A program made the translations under genes and the position numbers. Positions 8,215 to 19,717 of a DNA stretch of 27,500 nucleotides are shown in pieces (within the stretch, counting starts at the first letter, position 1; each line of letters begins with the position of its first letter). Location: NCBI GenBank assembly GCA_905221605.1, contig CAJNDS010002640.1:1-27500 (forward strand). Direction: 5' to 3'. The stretch comes from Symbiodinium natans (taxonomy: Eukaryota > Sar > Dinophyceae > Suessiales > Symbiodiniaceae). The notes beneath the pieces were generated by a model. The model made no database searches, was not told where the DNA came from, and saw only the letters and a program-made list of their open reading frames with translations.

Positions 8215-11200
8215 AAAATTTACGAGCCCGGGCCTTCCCCCAATACTAAATTACGAGCCCGGGCCTTCCTTCCTTTCCAGACTGGTCTTCCCGGCCAGGC
8301 GCCCAAAACTATTCGAAACACCCCCCCCCCCTCCAAGACCAAAAAAATAAAGAGCCAGGGCCTCCCCCCCCAATACTAAATTACGAGCCCGGGCCTTCCC
8401 CCAATACTAAATTACGAGCCCGGGCCTTCCCCCAATACTAAAAAACGAGCCCTGGCCTTGCCCCAATACTAAATTACGAGCCCGAGCCTTCCCCCAATAC
8501 TAAATTACGAGCCCCGGCCTTCCCCCAATACTAAATTACGAGCCCGGGCTTTCCCCCAATACTAAATTACGAGCCCGGGCCTTCCCCCAATACTAAATTA
8601 CGAGCCCGAGCCTTCCCTTCCTTTCCAGACTGGTCTCCCCCGGGCCCCCCCCAAACTATTCGAACTATTCGAACTATTCGAAATTATTCGAACTATTCGA
8701 ACCCCCTTGGTTCGAATAGTTCGAATAGTTTGAATAGTTTGGGCGCCCCAGGCCGGGCCCCAAACTATTCGAACACCCCCCCTCCCAATACTAAATTACC
8801 AGCCCGGGCCTTCCCCCAATACTAAATTACGAGCCCGGGCCTTCCCCCAATACTAAATTACGAGCCCGGGCCTTCCCCCAACACTAAATTACGAGCCCTG
8901 GCCTTGCCCCAATACTAAATTACGAGCCCGGGCCTTCCCCCAATACAAAATTACGAGCCCGAGCCTTCCCTTCCTTTCCACACTGGTCTCCCCGGGCCCC
9001 CCCCAAACTATTCGAACTATTCGAACTATTCGAAATTATTCGAACTATTCGAACCCCCTTGGTTCGAATAGTTCGAATAATTTCGATAATTTCGAATAGT
9101 TCGAATAGTTTGGGCGCCCCAGGCCGGGCCCCAAACTATTCGAACACCCCCCCTCCCAAGACAAAATAACGAGCCCGGGCCTTCCCCCAATACTAAATTA
9201 CGAGCCCGGGCCTTCCCCCAATACTAAATTACGAGCCCGGGCCTTCCCCCAATACTAAATTACGAGCCCGAGCCTTCCCCCAATCCTGAGCCCGAGCCTT
9301 CCCCCAATACTAAATTACGAGCCCGGGCCTTCCCCCAATACTAAATTACGAGCCCGGGCTTTCCCCCAATACTAAATTACGAGCCCGGGCCTTCCCCCAA
9401 TACTAAATTACGAGCCCGAGCCTTCCCTTCCTTTCCACACTGGTCTCCCCGGGCCCCCCCCAAACTATTCGAACTATTCGAACTATTCGAAATTATTCGA
9501 ACTATTCGAACCCCCTTGGTTCGAATAGTTCGAATAATTTCGAATAGTTCGAATAGTTCGAATAGTTTGGGCGCCCCAGGCCGGGCCCCAAACTATTCGA
9601 ACACCCCCCCTCCCAATACTAAATTACGAGCCCGGGCCTTTATTACGAGCCCGGGCCTTCTCCCAATACTAAATTACGAGCTCGGGCCTTCTCCCAATAC
9701 TAAATTACGAGTTCGGGCCTTCCCCCAATTCTGAGCCCGAGCCCTTCCCCAATTAGTAAAGTAGAGCCCGGGCCACACCAATACTTAAATTACGAGGGCC
9801 CGGGCTTCCCCAATACTAAATTACGAGCCCGGGCCTTCCCCCAATACTAAATTACGAGCCCGAGCCTTCCCTTCCTTTCCAGACTGGTCTCCCCGGGCCC
9901 CCCCCCAAACTATTCGAACTATTCGAACTATTCGAAATTATTCGAACTATTCGAACCCCCTTGGTTCGAATAGTTCGAATCATTTCGAATAGTTCGAATT
10001 GTTTGAATAGTTTGGGCGCCCCAGGCCGGGCCCCAAACTATTCGAACACCCCCCCTCCCAAGACAAAATAACGAGCCCGGGCCTTCCCCCAATACTAAAT
10101 TACGAGCCGAGCCCGGGCCTTCCCCCAATACTAAATTACGAGCCCGGGCCTTCCCCCAATACTAAATTACGAGCCCGAGCCTTCCCCCAATACTAAATTA
10201 CGAGCCCGAGCCTTCCCCCAATACTAAATTACGAGCCCGGGCTTTCCCCCAATACTAAATTACGAGCCCGGGCCTTCCCCCAATACTAAATTACGAGCCC
10301 GAGCCTTCCCTTCCTTTCCAGACTGGTCTCCCCGGGCCCCCCCCCAAACTATTCGAACTATTCGAACTATTCGAAATGATTCGAACTATTCGAACCCCCT
10401 TGGTTCGAATAGTTCGAATAATTTCGAATAGTTCGAATAGTTTGAGTAGTTTGGACGCCCCAGGCCGGGCCCCAAACTATTCGAACACCCCCCCTCCCAA
10501 GACAAAATAACGAGCCCGGGCCTTCCCCCAATACTAAATGACGAGCCCGGGCCTTCCCCCAATACTTTATTACGAGCCCGGGCCTTCCCCCAATACTAAC
10601 TTACGAGCCCGGGCCTTCCCCCAATACTAAATTACGAGCCCCAATACTAAATTACGAGCCCGAGCCTTCCCCCAATACTAAATTACGAGCCCGGGCCTTC
10701 CCCCCCGGGCTTTCCCCCAATACTAAATTACGAGCCCGGGCCTTCCCCCAATACTAAATTACGAGCCCGAGCCTTCCCTTCCTTTCCAGACTGGTCTCCC
10801 CGGGCCCCCCCCCCAAACTATTCGAACTATTCGAACTATTCGAAATTATTCGAACTATTCGAACCCCCTTGGTTCGAATAGTTCGAATAATTTCGAACAG
10901 TTCGAATAGTTTGAATAGTTTGGGCGCCCCAGGCCGGGCCCCAAACTATTCGAACACCCCCCCTCCCAATACTAAATTACGAGCCCGGGCCTTCCCCCAA
11001 TACTAAAGTACGAGCCCGGGCCTTCCCCCAATACTAAATTACGAGCCCGAGCCTTCCCCCAATACTAAATTACGAGCCCGAGCCTTCCCCCAATACTAAA
11101 TTACGAGCCCCGGCCTTCCCCCAATACTAAATTACGAGCCCGGGCTTTCCCCCAATATTAAATTACGAGCCCGGGCCTTCCCCCAATACTAAATTACGAG

Positions 11201-12514
11201 CCCGAGCCTTCCCTTCCTTTCCACTGGTCTCCCCCGGGCCCCCCCCAAACTATTCGAACTATTCGAACTATTCGAAATTATTCGAACTATTCGAACCCCC
11301 TTGGTTCGAATAGTTCGAATAATTTCGAATAGTTCGAATAGTTTGAATAGTTTGGGCGCCCCAGGCCGGGCCCCAAACTATTCGAACACCCCCCCTCCCA
11401 ATACTAAATTACCAGCCCGGGCCTTCCCCCAATACTAAATTACGAGCCCGGGCCTTCCCCCAATACTAAATTACGAGCCCGGGCCTTCCCCCAACACTAA
11501 ATTACGAGCCCTGGCCTTGCCCCAATACTAAATTACGAGCCCGGGCCTTCCCCCAATACTAAATTACGAGCCCGAGCCTTCCCTTCCTTTCCAGACTGGT
11601 CTCCCCCGGGCCCCCCCCAAACTATTCGAACTATTCGAAATTATTCGAACTATTCGAACCCCCTGGGTTCGAATAGTTCGAATAATTTCGAATAGTTTGA
11701 ATAGTTTGGGCGCCCCAGGCCGGGCCCCAAACTATTCGAACACCCCCCCTCCCAATACTAAATTACCAGCCCGGGCCTTCCCCCAATACTAAATTACGAG
11801 CCCGGGCCTTCCCCCAATACTAAATTACGAGCCCGGGCCTTCCCCCAACACTAAATTACGAGCCCTGGCCTTGCCCCAATACTAAATTACGAGCCCGGGC
11901 CTTCCCCCAATACTAAATTACGAGCCCGAGCCTTCCCTTCCTTTCCACACTGGTCTCCCCGGGCCCCCCCCAAACTATTCGAACTATTCGAACTATTCGA
12001 AATTATTCGAACTATTCGAACCCCCTTGGTTCGAATAGTTAGGGGGTTCGAATAGTTCGAATAATTTCGATAATTTCGAATAGTTCGAATAGTTTGGGCG
12101 CCCCAGGCCGGGCCCCAAACTATTCGAACACCTCCCCTCCCAAGACAAAATAACGAGCCCGGGCCTTCCCCCAATACTAAATTACGAGCCCGGGCCTTCC
12201 CCCAATACTAAATTACGAGCCCGGGCCTTCCCCCAATACGAAAAAACGAGCCCGAGCCTTCCCCCAATACTAAATTACGAGCCCGAGCCTTCCCCCAATA
12301 CTAAATTACGAGCCCCGGCCTTCCCCCAATACTAAATTACGAGCCCGGGCTTTCCCCCAATACTAAATTACGAGCCCGGGCCTTCCCCCAATACTAAATT
12401 ACGAGCCCGAGCCTTCCCTTCCTTTCCAGACTGGTCTCCCCCGGGCCCCCCCCAAACTATTCGAACTATTCGAACTATTCGAAATTATTCGAACTATTCG
12501 AACCCCCTGGGTTC

Positions 12515-13270
12515 GAATAGTTCGAATAATTTCGAATAGTTCGAATAGTTTGAATAGTTTGGGCGCCCCAGGCCGGGCCCCAAACTATTCGAACACCCCC
12601 CCTCCCAATACTAAATTACCAGCCCGGGCCTTCCCCCAATACTAAATTACGAGCCCGGGCCTTCCCCCAATACTAAATTACGAGCCCGGGCCTTCCCCCA
12701 ACACTAAATTACGAGCCCTGGCCTTGCCCCAATACTAAATTACGAGCCCGGGCCTTCCCCCAATACTAAATTACGAGCCCGAGCCTTCCCTTCCTTTCCA
12801 CACTGGTCTCCCCGGGCCCCCCCCAAACTATTCGAACTATTCGAAATTATTCGAACTATTCGAACCCCCTTGGTTCGAATAGTTAGGGGGTTCGAATAGT
12901 TCGAATAATTTCGATAATTTCGAATAGTTCGAATAGTTTGGGCGCCCCAGGCCGGGCCCCAAACTATTCGAACACACCCCCTCCCAAGACAAAATAACGA
13001 GCCCGGGCCTTCCCCCAATACTAAATTACGAGCCCGGGCCTTCCCCCAATACTAAATTACGAGCCCGGGCCTTCCCCCAATACTAAATTACGAGCCCGAG
13101 CCTTCCCCCAAAACTAAATTACGAGCCCGAGCCTTCCCCCAATACTAAATTACGAGCCCCGGCCTTCCCCCAATACTAAATTACGAGCCCGGGCTTTCCC
13201 CCAATACTAAATTACGAGCCCGGGCCTTCCCCCAATACTAAATTACGAGCCCGAGCCTTCCCTTCCTTTC
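12515..13270. repeat. Recently copied satellite block (second copy 13678-14433)
   Basis: The block recurs at an offset of exactly 1163 bases as far as I could compare by eye. It includes rare variants such as TTCCCCCAAAACTAAATTAC, GAGCCCTGGCCTTGCCCCAA, GGTTCGAATAGTTAGGGGGT and CGAACACACCCCCTCCC. It ends at 13270/14433, where one copy has CCACTGG and the other CCAGACTGG. A third, slightly different relative starts about 853 bases upstream, near 11750. Confidence 0.85.
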
Positions 13271-15329
13271 CACTGGTCTCCCCCGGGCCCCCCCCAAACT
13301 ATTCGAACTATTCGAACTATTCGAAATTATTCGAACTATTCGAACCCCCTTGGTTCGAATAGTTCGAATAGTTTGAATAGTTTGGGCGCCCCAGGCCGGG
13401 CCCCAAACTATTCGAACACCCCCCCTCCCAAGACAAAATAACGAGCCCGGGCCTTCCCCCAATACTAAATTACGAGCCCGGGCCTTCCCCCAATACTAAA
13501 TTACGAGCCCGGGCCTTCCCCCAATACTAAATTACGAGCCCGGGCCTTCCCCCAATACTAAATTACGGGCCCGAGCCTTCCCTTCCTTTCCAGACTGGTC
13601 TCCCGGGCCCCCCCCCAAACTATTCGAACTATTCGAACTATTCGAAATTATTCGAACTATTCGAACCCCCTTGGTTCGAATAGTTCGAATAATTTCGAAT
13701 AGTTCGAATAGTTTGAATAGTTTGGGCGCCCCAGGCCGGGCCCCAAACTATTCGAACACCCCCCCTCCCAATACTAAATTACCAGCCCGGGCCTTCCCCC
13801 AATACTAAATTACGAGCCCGGGCCTTCCCCCAATACTAAATTACGAGCCCGGGCCTTCCCCCAACACTAAATTACGAGCCCTGGCCTTGCCCCAATACTA
13901 AATTACGAGCCCGGGCCTTCCCCCAATACTAAATTACGAGCCCGAGCCTTCCCTTCCTTTCCACACTGGTCTCCCCGGGCCCCCCCCAAACTATTCGAAC
14001 TATTCGAAATTATTCGAACTATTCGAACCCCCTTGGTTCGAATAGTTAGGGGGTTCGAATAGTTCGAATAATTTCGATAATTTCGAATAGTTCGAATAGT
14101 TTGGGCGCCCCAGGCCGGGCCCCAAACTATTCGAACACACCCCCTCCCAAGACAAAATAACGAGCCCGGGCCTTCCCCCAATACTAAATTACGAGCCCGG
14201 GCCTTCCCCCAATACTAAATTACGAGCCCGGGCCTTCCCCCAATACTAAATTACGAGCCCGAGCCTTCCCCCAAAACTAAATTACGAGCCCGAGCCTTCC
14301 CCCAATACTAAATTACGAGCCCCGGCCTTCCCCCAATACTAAATTACGAGCCCGGGCTTTCCCCCAATACTAAATTACGAGCCCGGGCCTTCCCCCAATA
14401 CTAAATTACGAGCCCGAGCCTTCCCTTCCTTTCCAGACTGGTCTCCCCCGGGCCCCCCCCAAACTATTCGAACTATTCGAACTATTCGAAATTATTCGAA
14501 CTATTCGAACCCCCTGGGTTCGAATAGTTCGAATAATTTCGAATAGTTCGAATAGTTTGAATAGTTTGGGCGCCCCAGGCCGGGCCCCAAACTATTCGAA
14601 CACCCCCCCTATCCCACTTACTAAATTACCAGCCCGGGCCTTCCCCCAATTACTAAATTACGAGCCGGCCTTCCCAATACTAATGCAGCCCGGGCTTCCC
14701 CCAATACTAAAAAACGAGCCCTGGCCTGCCCCAATACTAAATTACGAGCCCGAGCCTGTCCCTTCCTTTCCACACTGGTCTCCCCGGGCCCCCCCAAACT
14801 ATTCGAACTATTCGAAATTTCGAACTATTCGACCCCCTTGGTTACGAAAGTTCGAAATATAATTTGAGATAAGTCGAATCGTTCGAACTATTCGAACCCA
14901 CTTGGTTCGAATAGTTCGAATAGTTTCAAATAGTTCGAATAGTTTGAATAGTTTGGGCGCAGGCCGGGCCCCAAACTACTCCCAATACTAAATTACGAGC
15001 CCGGGCCTTCTCCCAATCTTAAATTACGAGCCCGGGCCTTCTCTCAATACTAAATTACGAGCCCGGACCTTCCCCGAATTCTAAATTACGAGCCCGGGCC
15101 TTCCCCCAATACTAAATTACCTGCCCCGAATACTAAATTACGAGCCCGGGCCTTCCCCCAATACTAAATTACGAGCCAGGGGCTTCTCCCAATCGAGCAC
15201 GAGCCTTCTTTCCAGACTGGTCTCCCCGGGCACCCCACCCCCCTAAACTATTCGAACTATTCGAACTATTCGAAATTTTTCGAACTATTCGAACCCCCTT
15301 GGCTCGAATAGTTCGAATAGTTTGGGGCA

Positions 15330-16180
15330 CCAGTTTTGTGCGGCATTTGCAGGACTTTTGCAGGGTGCCAAGGGGATCCCGGCAAATTTCGACCTGCCAA
15401 GTTGTTCCTACCTGTTCCCATTTTGTGTGGTATTTGCGGGACTTTTGCAGGGTGCCAAGGGGATCCCGGCAAATTTCGACCCGCCAAGGTGTTCCTACCC
15501 ATTCTCGTTTTGTGTGGTATTTGCGGGACTTTTGCAGGGTGCCAAGGGGATCCCGGCAAATTTCGACCCGCAAATGTTGTTCCTACCCGTTCCCGTTTTG
15601 CGTGGTATTTGCGGGCCTTTTCCAGGGTGCCAAGGGGATCCCGGCAAATTTCGACCCGCAAAGTTGTTCCTACCCGTTCCCGTTTTGTGTGGTATTTGCG
15701 GGACTTTTGCAGGGTGCCAAGGGGATCCCGGCAAATTTCGACCCGCCAAGGTGTTCCTACCCGTTCCCGTTTTGTGCGGTATTTGCGGGACTTTTGCAGG
15801 GTGCCAAGGGGATCCCGGCAAATTTCGACCCGCAAATGTTGTTCCTACCCGTTCCCGTTTTGCGTGGTATTTGCGGGACTTTTCCAGGGTGCCAAGGGGA
15901 TCCCGGCAAATTTCGACCCGCAAAGTTGTTCCTACCCGTTCCCGTTTTGTGTGGTATTTGCGGGACTTTTGCAGGGTGCCAAGGGGATCCCGGCAAATTT
16001 CGACCCGCAAAGTTGTTCCTACCCGTTCCCGTTTTGTGCGGTATTTGCGGGACTTTTGCAGGGTGCCAAGGGGATCCCGGCAAATTTCGACCCGCAAAGT
16101 TGTTCCTACCCGTTCCCGTTTTGTGCGGTATTTGCGGGACTTTTGCAGGGTGCCAAGGGGTTTCCGGCAAATTTTGAATT
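15330..16180. repeat. Ten-copy 87-base tandem repeat embedded in the satellite
   Basis: GGATCCCGGCAAATTTCGAC recurs at 15374, 15461, 15548, 15636, 15723, 15810, 15898, 15985 and 16072, and in altered form at 16159, with spacings of 87 or 88. Other unit words are GTTGTTCCTACCCGTTCCCG and ACTTTTGCAGGGTGCCAAGG. Because 87 is 29 codons with no stop in most frames, frames of 292-389 codons on the + strand and 189-352 on the minus strand are open together. The same DNA being open in three + frames and on the other strand argues against a protein. The array begins and ends inside the hairpin satellite. Confidence 0.92.
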
Positions 16181-17870
16181 TTGGGGGCCCCAGGCCGGCG
16201 CGAACCCCCCTTCCTCCCAAACTGGTCTCCCCGGGCCCCCCCCAAACTATTCGAACTATTCGAACTATTCGAAACTATTCGAACTATTCGAACCCCCTGG
16301 TTCGAATAGTTCGAATAGTTCGAATAGTTTGGGGCACCAGCCCTCGCCCCCAAACTATTCGAACTATTCGAACCCCCCTGGTTCGAATAGTTCGAATAGT
16401 TCGAATAGTTTGGGGCACCAGCCCTCGCGCCCAAACTATTCGAACTATTCGAACCCCCCTGGTTCGAATAGTAACGAATAGTTTCGAATAGTTCGAATAG
16501 TTCGAATAGTTTGGGAGCCCGGCCTGGGGCCCCCACACTATTCGAACTATTCGAACCCCCCTTCCTCCCAAACTGGTCCCCCCGGGGACCCCCCAAACTA
16601 TTCGAACTATTCGAACTATTCGAAGCTATTCGAACTATTCGAACCCCCCTGGTTCGAATAGTTCGAATAGTTCGAATAGTTTGGGGCACCAGCCCTCGCG
16701 CCCAAACTATTCGAACTATTCGAACTATTCGAACCAGGGGGGTTCGAATAGTTCGAATAGTTTCGAATAGTTCGAATAGTTCGAATAGTTTGGGGGCCCG
16801 GCCTGGGGCCCCCACACTATTCGAACTATTCGAACCCCCTTCCTCCCAAACTGGTCTCCCCGGGGACCCCCCAAACTATTCGAACTATTCGAAACTATTC
16901 GAACTATTCGAACCCCCCTGGTTCGAATAGTTCGAATAGTTCGAATAGTTTGGGGCACCAGCCCTCGCGCCCAAACTATTCGAACTATTCGAACCCCCCT
17001 GGTTCGAATAGTTCGAATAGTTTCGAATAGTTCGAATAGTTTGGGGGCCCGGCCTGGGGCCCCCACACTATTCGAACTATTCGAACCCCCTTCCTCCCAA
17101 ACTGGTCTCCCCGGGGACCCCCCAAACTATTCGAACTATTCGAAACTATTCGAACTATTCGAACCCCCCTGGTTCGAATAGTTCGAATAGTTCGAATAGT
17201 TTGGGGCACCAGCCCTCGCGCCCAAACTATTCGAACTATTCGAACCCCCCTGGTTCGAATAGTTCGAATAGTTTCGAATAGTTCGAATAGTTCGAATAGT
17301 TTGGGGGCCCGGCTTGGGGCCCCCACACTATTCGAACTATTCGAACCCCCTTCCTCCCAAACTGGTCTCCCCGGGCACGCCCCAAACTATTCGAACTATT
17401 CGAACTATTCGAAACTATTCGAACTATTCGAACCCCCCTGGTTCGAATAGTTCGAATAGTTCGAATAGTTTAGGGCACCAGGCCGGGCCCCCAAACTATT
17501 CGAACTATTCGAACCCCCCTGGTTCGAATAGTTCGAATAGTTCGAATAGTTTAGGGCACCAGGCCGGGCCCCAAACTATTCGAACTATTCGAACCCCTCT
17601 GGTTCGAATAGTTCGAATAGTTTCGAATAGTTCGAATAGTTCGAATAGTTTGGGGGCCCCAGGCCGGGCCCCCAAACTATTCGAACCCATCTGGTTCGAA
17701 TAGTTCGAATAGTTTGGGGCACCAGGCCATGCCCCCAAACTATTCGAACTATTCGAACCCCTCTGGTTCGAATAGTTCGAATAGTTTAGAATAGTTCGAA
17801 TAGTTCGAATAGTTTGGGGACCCCAGGCCGGGCCCCCAAACCATTCAAACTATTCGAACCCCCGTTTGAA
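16181..17870. repeat. Second hairpin satellite, about 260-base higher-order unit
   Basis: This array has the same AACTATTCG/TTCGAATAG inverted repeats but no 31-base units. Hairpins are joined by GGGGCACCAGCCCTCGCGCC, GGGGGCCCGGCCTGGGGCCC and CTTCCTCCCAAACTGGTCTC spacers. The segments at 16725-17066 and 16985-17326 are near copies at an offset of 260. After 17450 the spacers change to GGGCACCAGGCCGGGCCC and the array decays by about 17870. Frames reading SNSSNSSN, ELFELFE, NYSNYSN or RTIRTIR are all translations of the 9-mer. Confidence 0.93.
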
Positions 17871-17914
17871 AGTTCAGAAAAGACGCATGGTCACATAATA
17901 CAGGAAGGTTCCTC

Positions 17915-17940
17915 GTACATATATATATATATCTGTATAC
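17915..17940. repeat. Short (TA)n microsatellite at the satellite edge
   Basis: ACATATATATATATATCTGTA lies about 50 bases after the last hairpin module. This AT-rich junction (17880-18000) separates the satellite from the first exon-like sequence and has no other recognisable content. Confidence 0.7.
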
Positions 17941-18004
17941 AAAATATTTAGATACGTAAGAGTAAAGTGGTCACTTCACCGTCAGCGCAGCCTGCCGCTG
18001 AGAG

Positions 18005-19166
18005 GTGCTGCGCCGCTCCGTCGAGGAGTTGGAGGGCCAGAGCGCCGCACACCTCGAGGCACAGCGCCGGCTCCAGAACGACTGCAGGCACTTGCGGAGC
18101 GCCCTCAAACAGCGCGAGCCCAGGAAGTAATGGATAAGACGATATAAGACTTTTTATGGGACATGTTTATAAGGCTTGTAAGACTCTCATCGCGGTTTCG
18201 GCGGTTTCTCTCTCTCTCTCTCTCTGTCGCTGTCTGTCTGTCTCTTGACGGCCTCGCCTTGTTTCTACCTAACGTGAAGGCTCTTCCTCCAGTTTTCTGA
18301 GCCAAGCTTTGAAGTGGACTCAGGAGCAGGCAGAGCGGAACCTCCAAGCGGCCCTCAATGAGCAACATCGGCTGCGATTGGTCAGCGTGGAGGCCGAGCG
18401 ACGCCAGAGCCAGAGCATTGACGAGACTTCTGAGTGCCTTGAATGTTGGCTTGGAGTACTTTGTGGTACTTTTGTAGTACTTGTTTATTAGGCGGTAAAA
18501 GAAGCCCTCTTTCCAAACCTATCTTACTGTGCTCTCTTCTCTTAGCATCTCATGCGGTTAGATTTCCACCTTCTGGAGCTCAGAAAGTAGCAATTTGGCT
18601 TCGTGTATTCGTTCTTGTTCTTTGCAGTCAGAATAAAATATCTTAACGCACGATAAGAAGAAAGTTGTAATGAAAAGAGAAGACAATAAGCTATAACAAG
18701 GCTGTGCAAAGGAAGTTCTGAAGGAAGAAAATGCTTGATTTTCATTGTATTCACGCTGTTCGCGTCTTTGTGTGCTCACAGCCTTACTTTCTCCGGGGTT
18801 CAAGTCCAAGCCACCCAGAAGCTGCGAATTCAACCAAGTGAGTCTGCCCGAGTTCGCTGGTATCCTCGTAGTCCTAAACCCGAGTGGACCCTAAGCCATT
18901 CCAGCAGTGGCTTTAGAGGCCCAAACCAAGTAGCGCACAAGCGTGCATGAACATCTCCCCCTGCGCGTTCTAGGCGTGATCTTGATACCAGGATCTTCGA
19001 GCCATTGCAGTCGTTGCCACGGCTGCCTTTGGGAGGTTTCAGGTCCAACGGCTTCGTGGAGGCAGACATGACGAGCCGTCGCACGAGCAAAGCCTCCTCC
19101 GTGCCACCTGGCCCGATTGTTCCGACATGCTGCAACTTTGACACAGGCTATTCCTGCACACAGTGA
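18005..19166 (+). CDS. Coiled-coil protein, internal and 3' exons (partial gene)
   Basis: I see a series of short open segments that join in phase. Exon A 18005-18126 ends AA|GTAATG. Exon B 18293-18431 follows CTCTTCCTCCAG. Exon C 18546-18586 follows CTCTTCTCTTAG and ends AA|GTAGC. Exon D 18782-18837 runs CTCACAG to GTGAGT. A last segment 19036-19166 starts at GGGAG|G. A and B are rich in Glu, Gln, Arg and Leu with heptad-like spacing (EELEGQSAAHLEAQRRLQ; QEQAERNLQAALNEQHRL), typical of a coiled coil. The A-B, C-D and D-last junctions keep phase with GT-AG introns of 166-198 bases; B-C needs a GA donor (a GT donor two bases later breaks the frame). No ATG precedes exon A, so the start lies upstream or is lost. 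The family is unknown. The downstream part is less sure than A and B. Confidence 0.5.
18209..18244. repeat. (TC)n / (TGTC)n tract in a predicted intron
   Basis: CTCTCTCTCTCTCTCTCTGTCGC followed by TGTCTGTCTGTC lies upstream of the exon B acceptor at 18291-18292. It may extend the polypyrimidine tract, or be a plain microsatellite. Confidence 0.7.
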
Positions 19167-19180
19167 CTTCCCTGCTACAG

Positions 19181-19260
19181 GCAAGATTGTGGAAGAGTCA
19201 AGGCATTTCCCATCATACCCTCGATCCAGGCTGACTGTCGACATGACGGCTGATACCTGA
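19181..19260 (+). CDS. Possible further exon, low confidence
   Basis: After CCCTGCTACAG|GC the sequence reads KIVEESRHFPSYPRSRLTVD and stops at 19258-19260. ACAGGC also stands at 19143-19148, so removing 19147-19180 would join this in frame to the coiled-coil gene. At 34 bases such an intron would be unusually short, so this could equally be a separate exon or chance. Confidence 0.2.
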
Positions 19261-19435
19261 GACCTCCTGAGCCTTTCCAGGGGTTTGATCCCGAGCACCA
19301 CAAAGTTGTTTACGGTAAAGAGGTTCCGGGAGTGATCATGAGAGCTTAGGGCTGCGATTCTGTCAACCTCTAGAATCAGAATCTGATCGGTTTTGTTGGA
19401 AGTAGTTGATCTAGTTATAGGTGTCTTCAGGGCTT

Positions 19436-19717
19436 CAACGCGTGGCGAGGTGCGACGTGGCCAGACATGCTAATGCCGAGCTGCCTGCAAAAGAAACACA
19501 CTGCACATCTGCTGGCGGAGGGTTACAGTAGAAGTTAATGAGTAGTAGCAACACTTTTCCATTCAATCCCACACCACCAAGACACGTCCAAGGCAACCAT
19601 GCAACACAGTACAAAGTAGAATGCGCAAGTTTGTGCTCACTCACCGAGTTCGGGTGCTTTTTGGCGTACACAATTGCAAACAAGTCGGTTTCTATATTCA
19701 GCTGTCGGCCCTACAAG
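19436..19717 (+). CDS. Cysteine-containing exon candidate(s)
   Basis: Segment 19593-19717 (or from 19610 after CAACACAG) is open and ends at a canonical donor, TACAAG|GTACAA. It encodes four Cys in a compact pattern (YKVECASLCSLTEFGCFLAY, then ...FSC), which loosely recalls PAN/apple-type disulfide modules, but it is too short to call. A second open stretch around 19440-19530, after GTCTTCAG, holds two more Cys (the second in KETHCTSAGG). A minus-strand frame of 82 codons overlaps. No start codon or partner exon was identified. Confidence 0.25.

Larger units (their letters stand above)
7741..15240. repeat. Giant composite satellite: 31-base units plus inverted-repeat modules
   Basis: Two modules alternate. 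The first is a run of 31-base units, AATACTAAATTACGAGCCCG followed by GGCCTTCCCCC. The second is a spacer (CTTCCTTTCCAGACTGGTCTC, then GGGCCCC) leading into a long inverted repeat of AACTATTCG 9-mers and their complement TTCGAATAG, then GGCGCCCCAGGCCGGGCCCC. The ACTGGTCTCC anchor recurs every 317-480 bases, the length varying with the number of 31-base units. About 18 such composite units are present. Edges near 9610-9830 and 14600-15240 are decayed with indels; the core is near-identical. All reading frames inside are repeat translations. Confidence 0.95.

Noticed and set aside
15299-16491. Long + frames of 292, 381 and 389 codons
   Set aside because: Three overlapping frames on one strand and further ones on the other are open because the 87-base unit is a multiple of three and lacks stops. 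They run on into the 9-mer satellite, so they are repeat translations.
15495-16815. Minus-strand frames of 241 and 352 codons
   Set aside because: These are the reverse translation of the same 87-base and 9-mer repeats, with no independent coding signal.
18586-18606. Similarity to the dinoflagellate spliced-leader (GTAGCAATTTGGCTTCG)
   Set aside because: It differs from the known leader by substitutions and an indel, and it coincides with an exon donor. This is best explained by chance. A weaker match (AATTTGGCTCGTGG) near 20652 was also dismissed.
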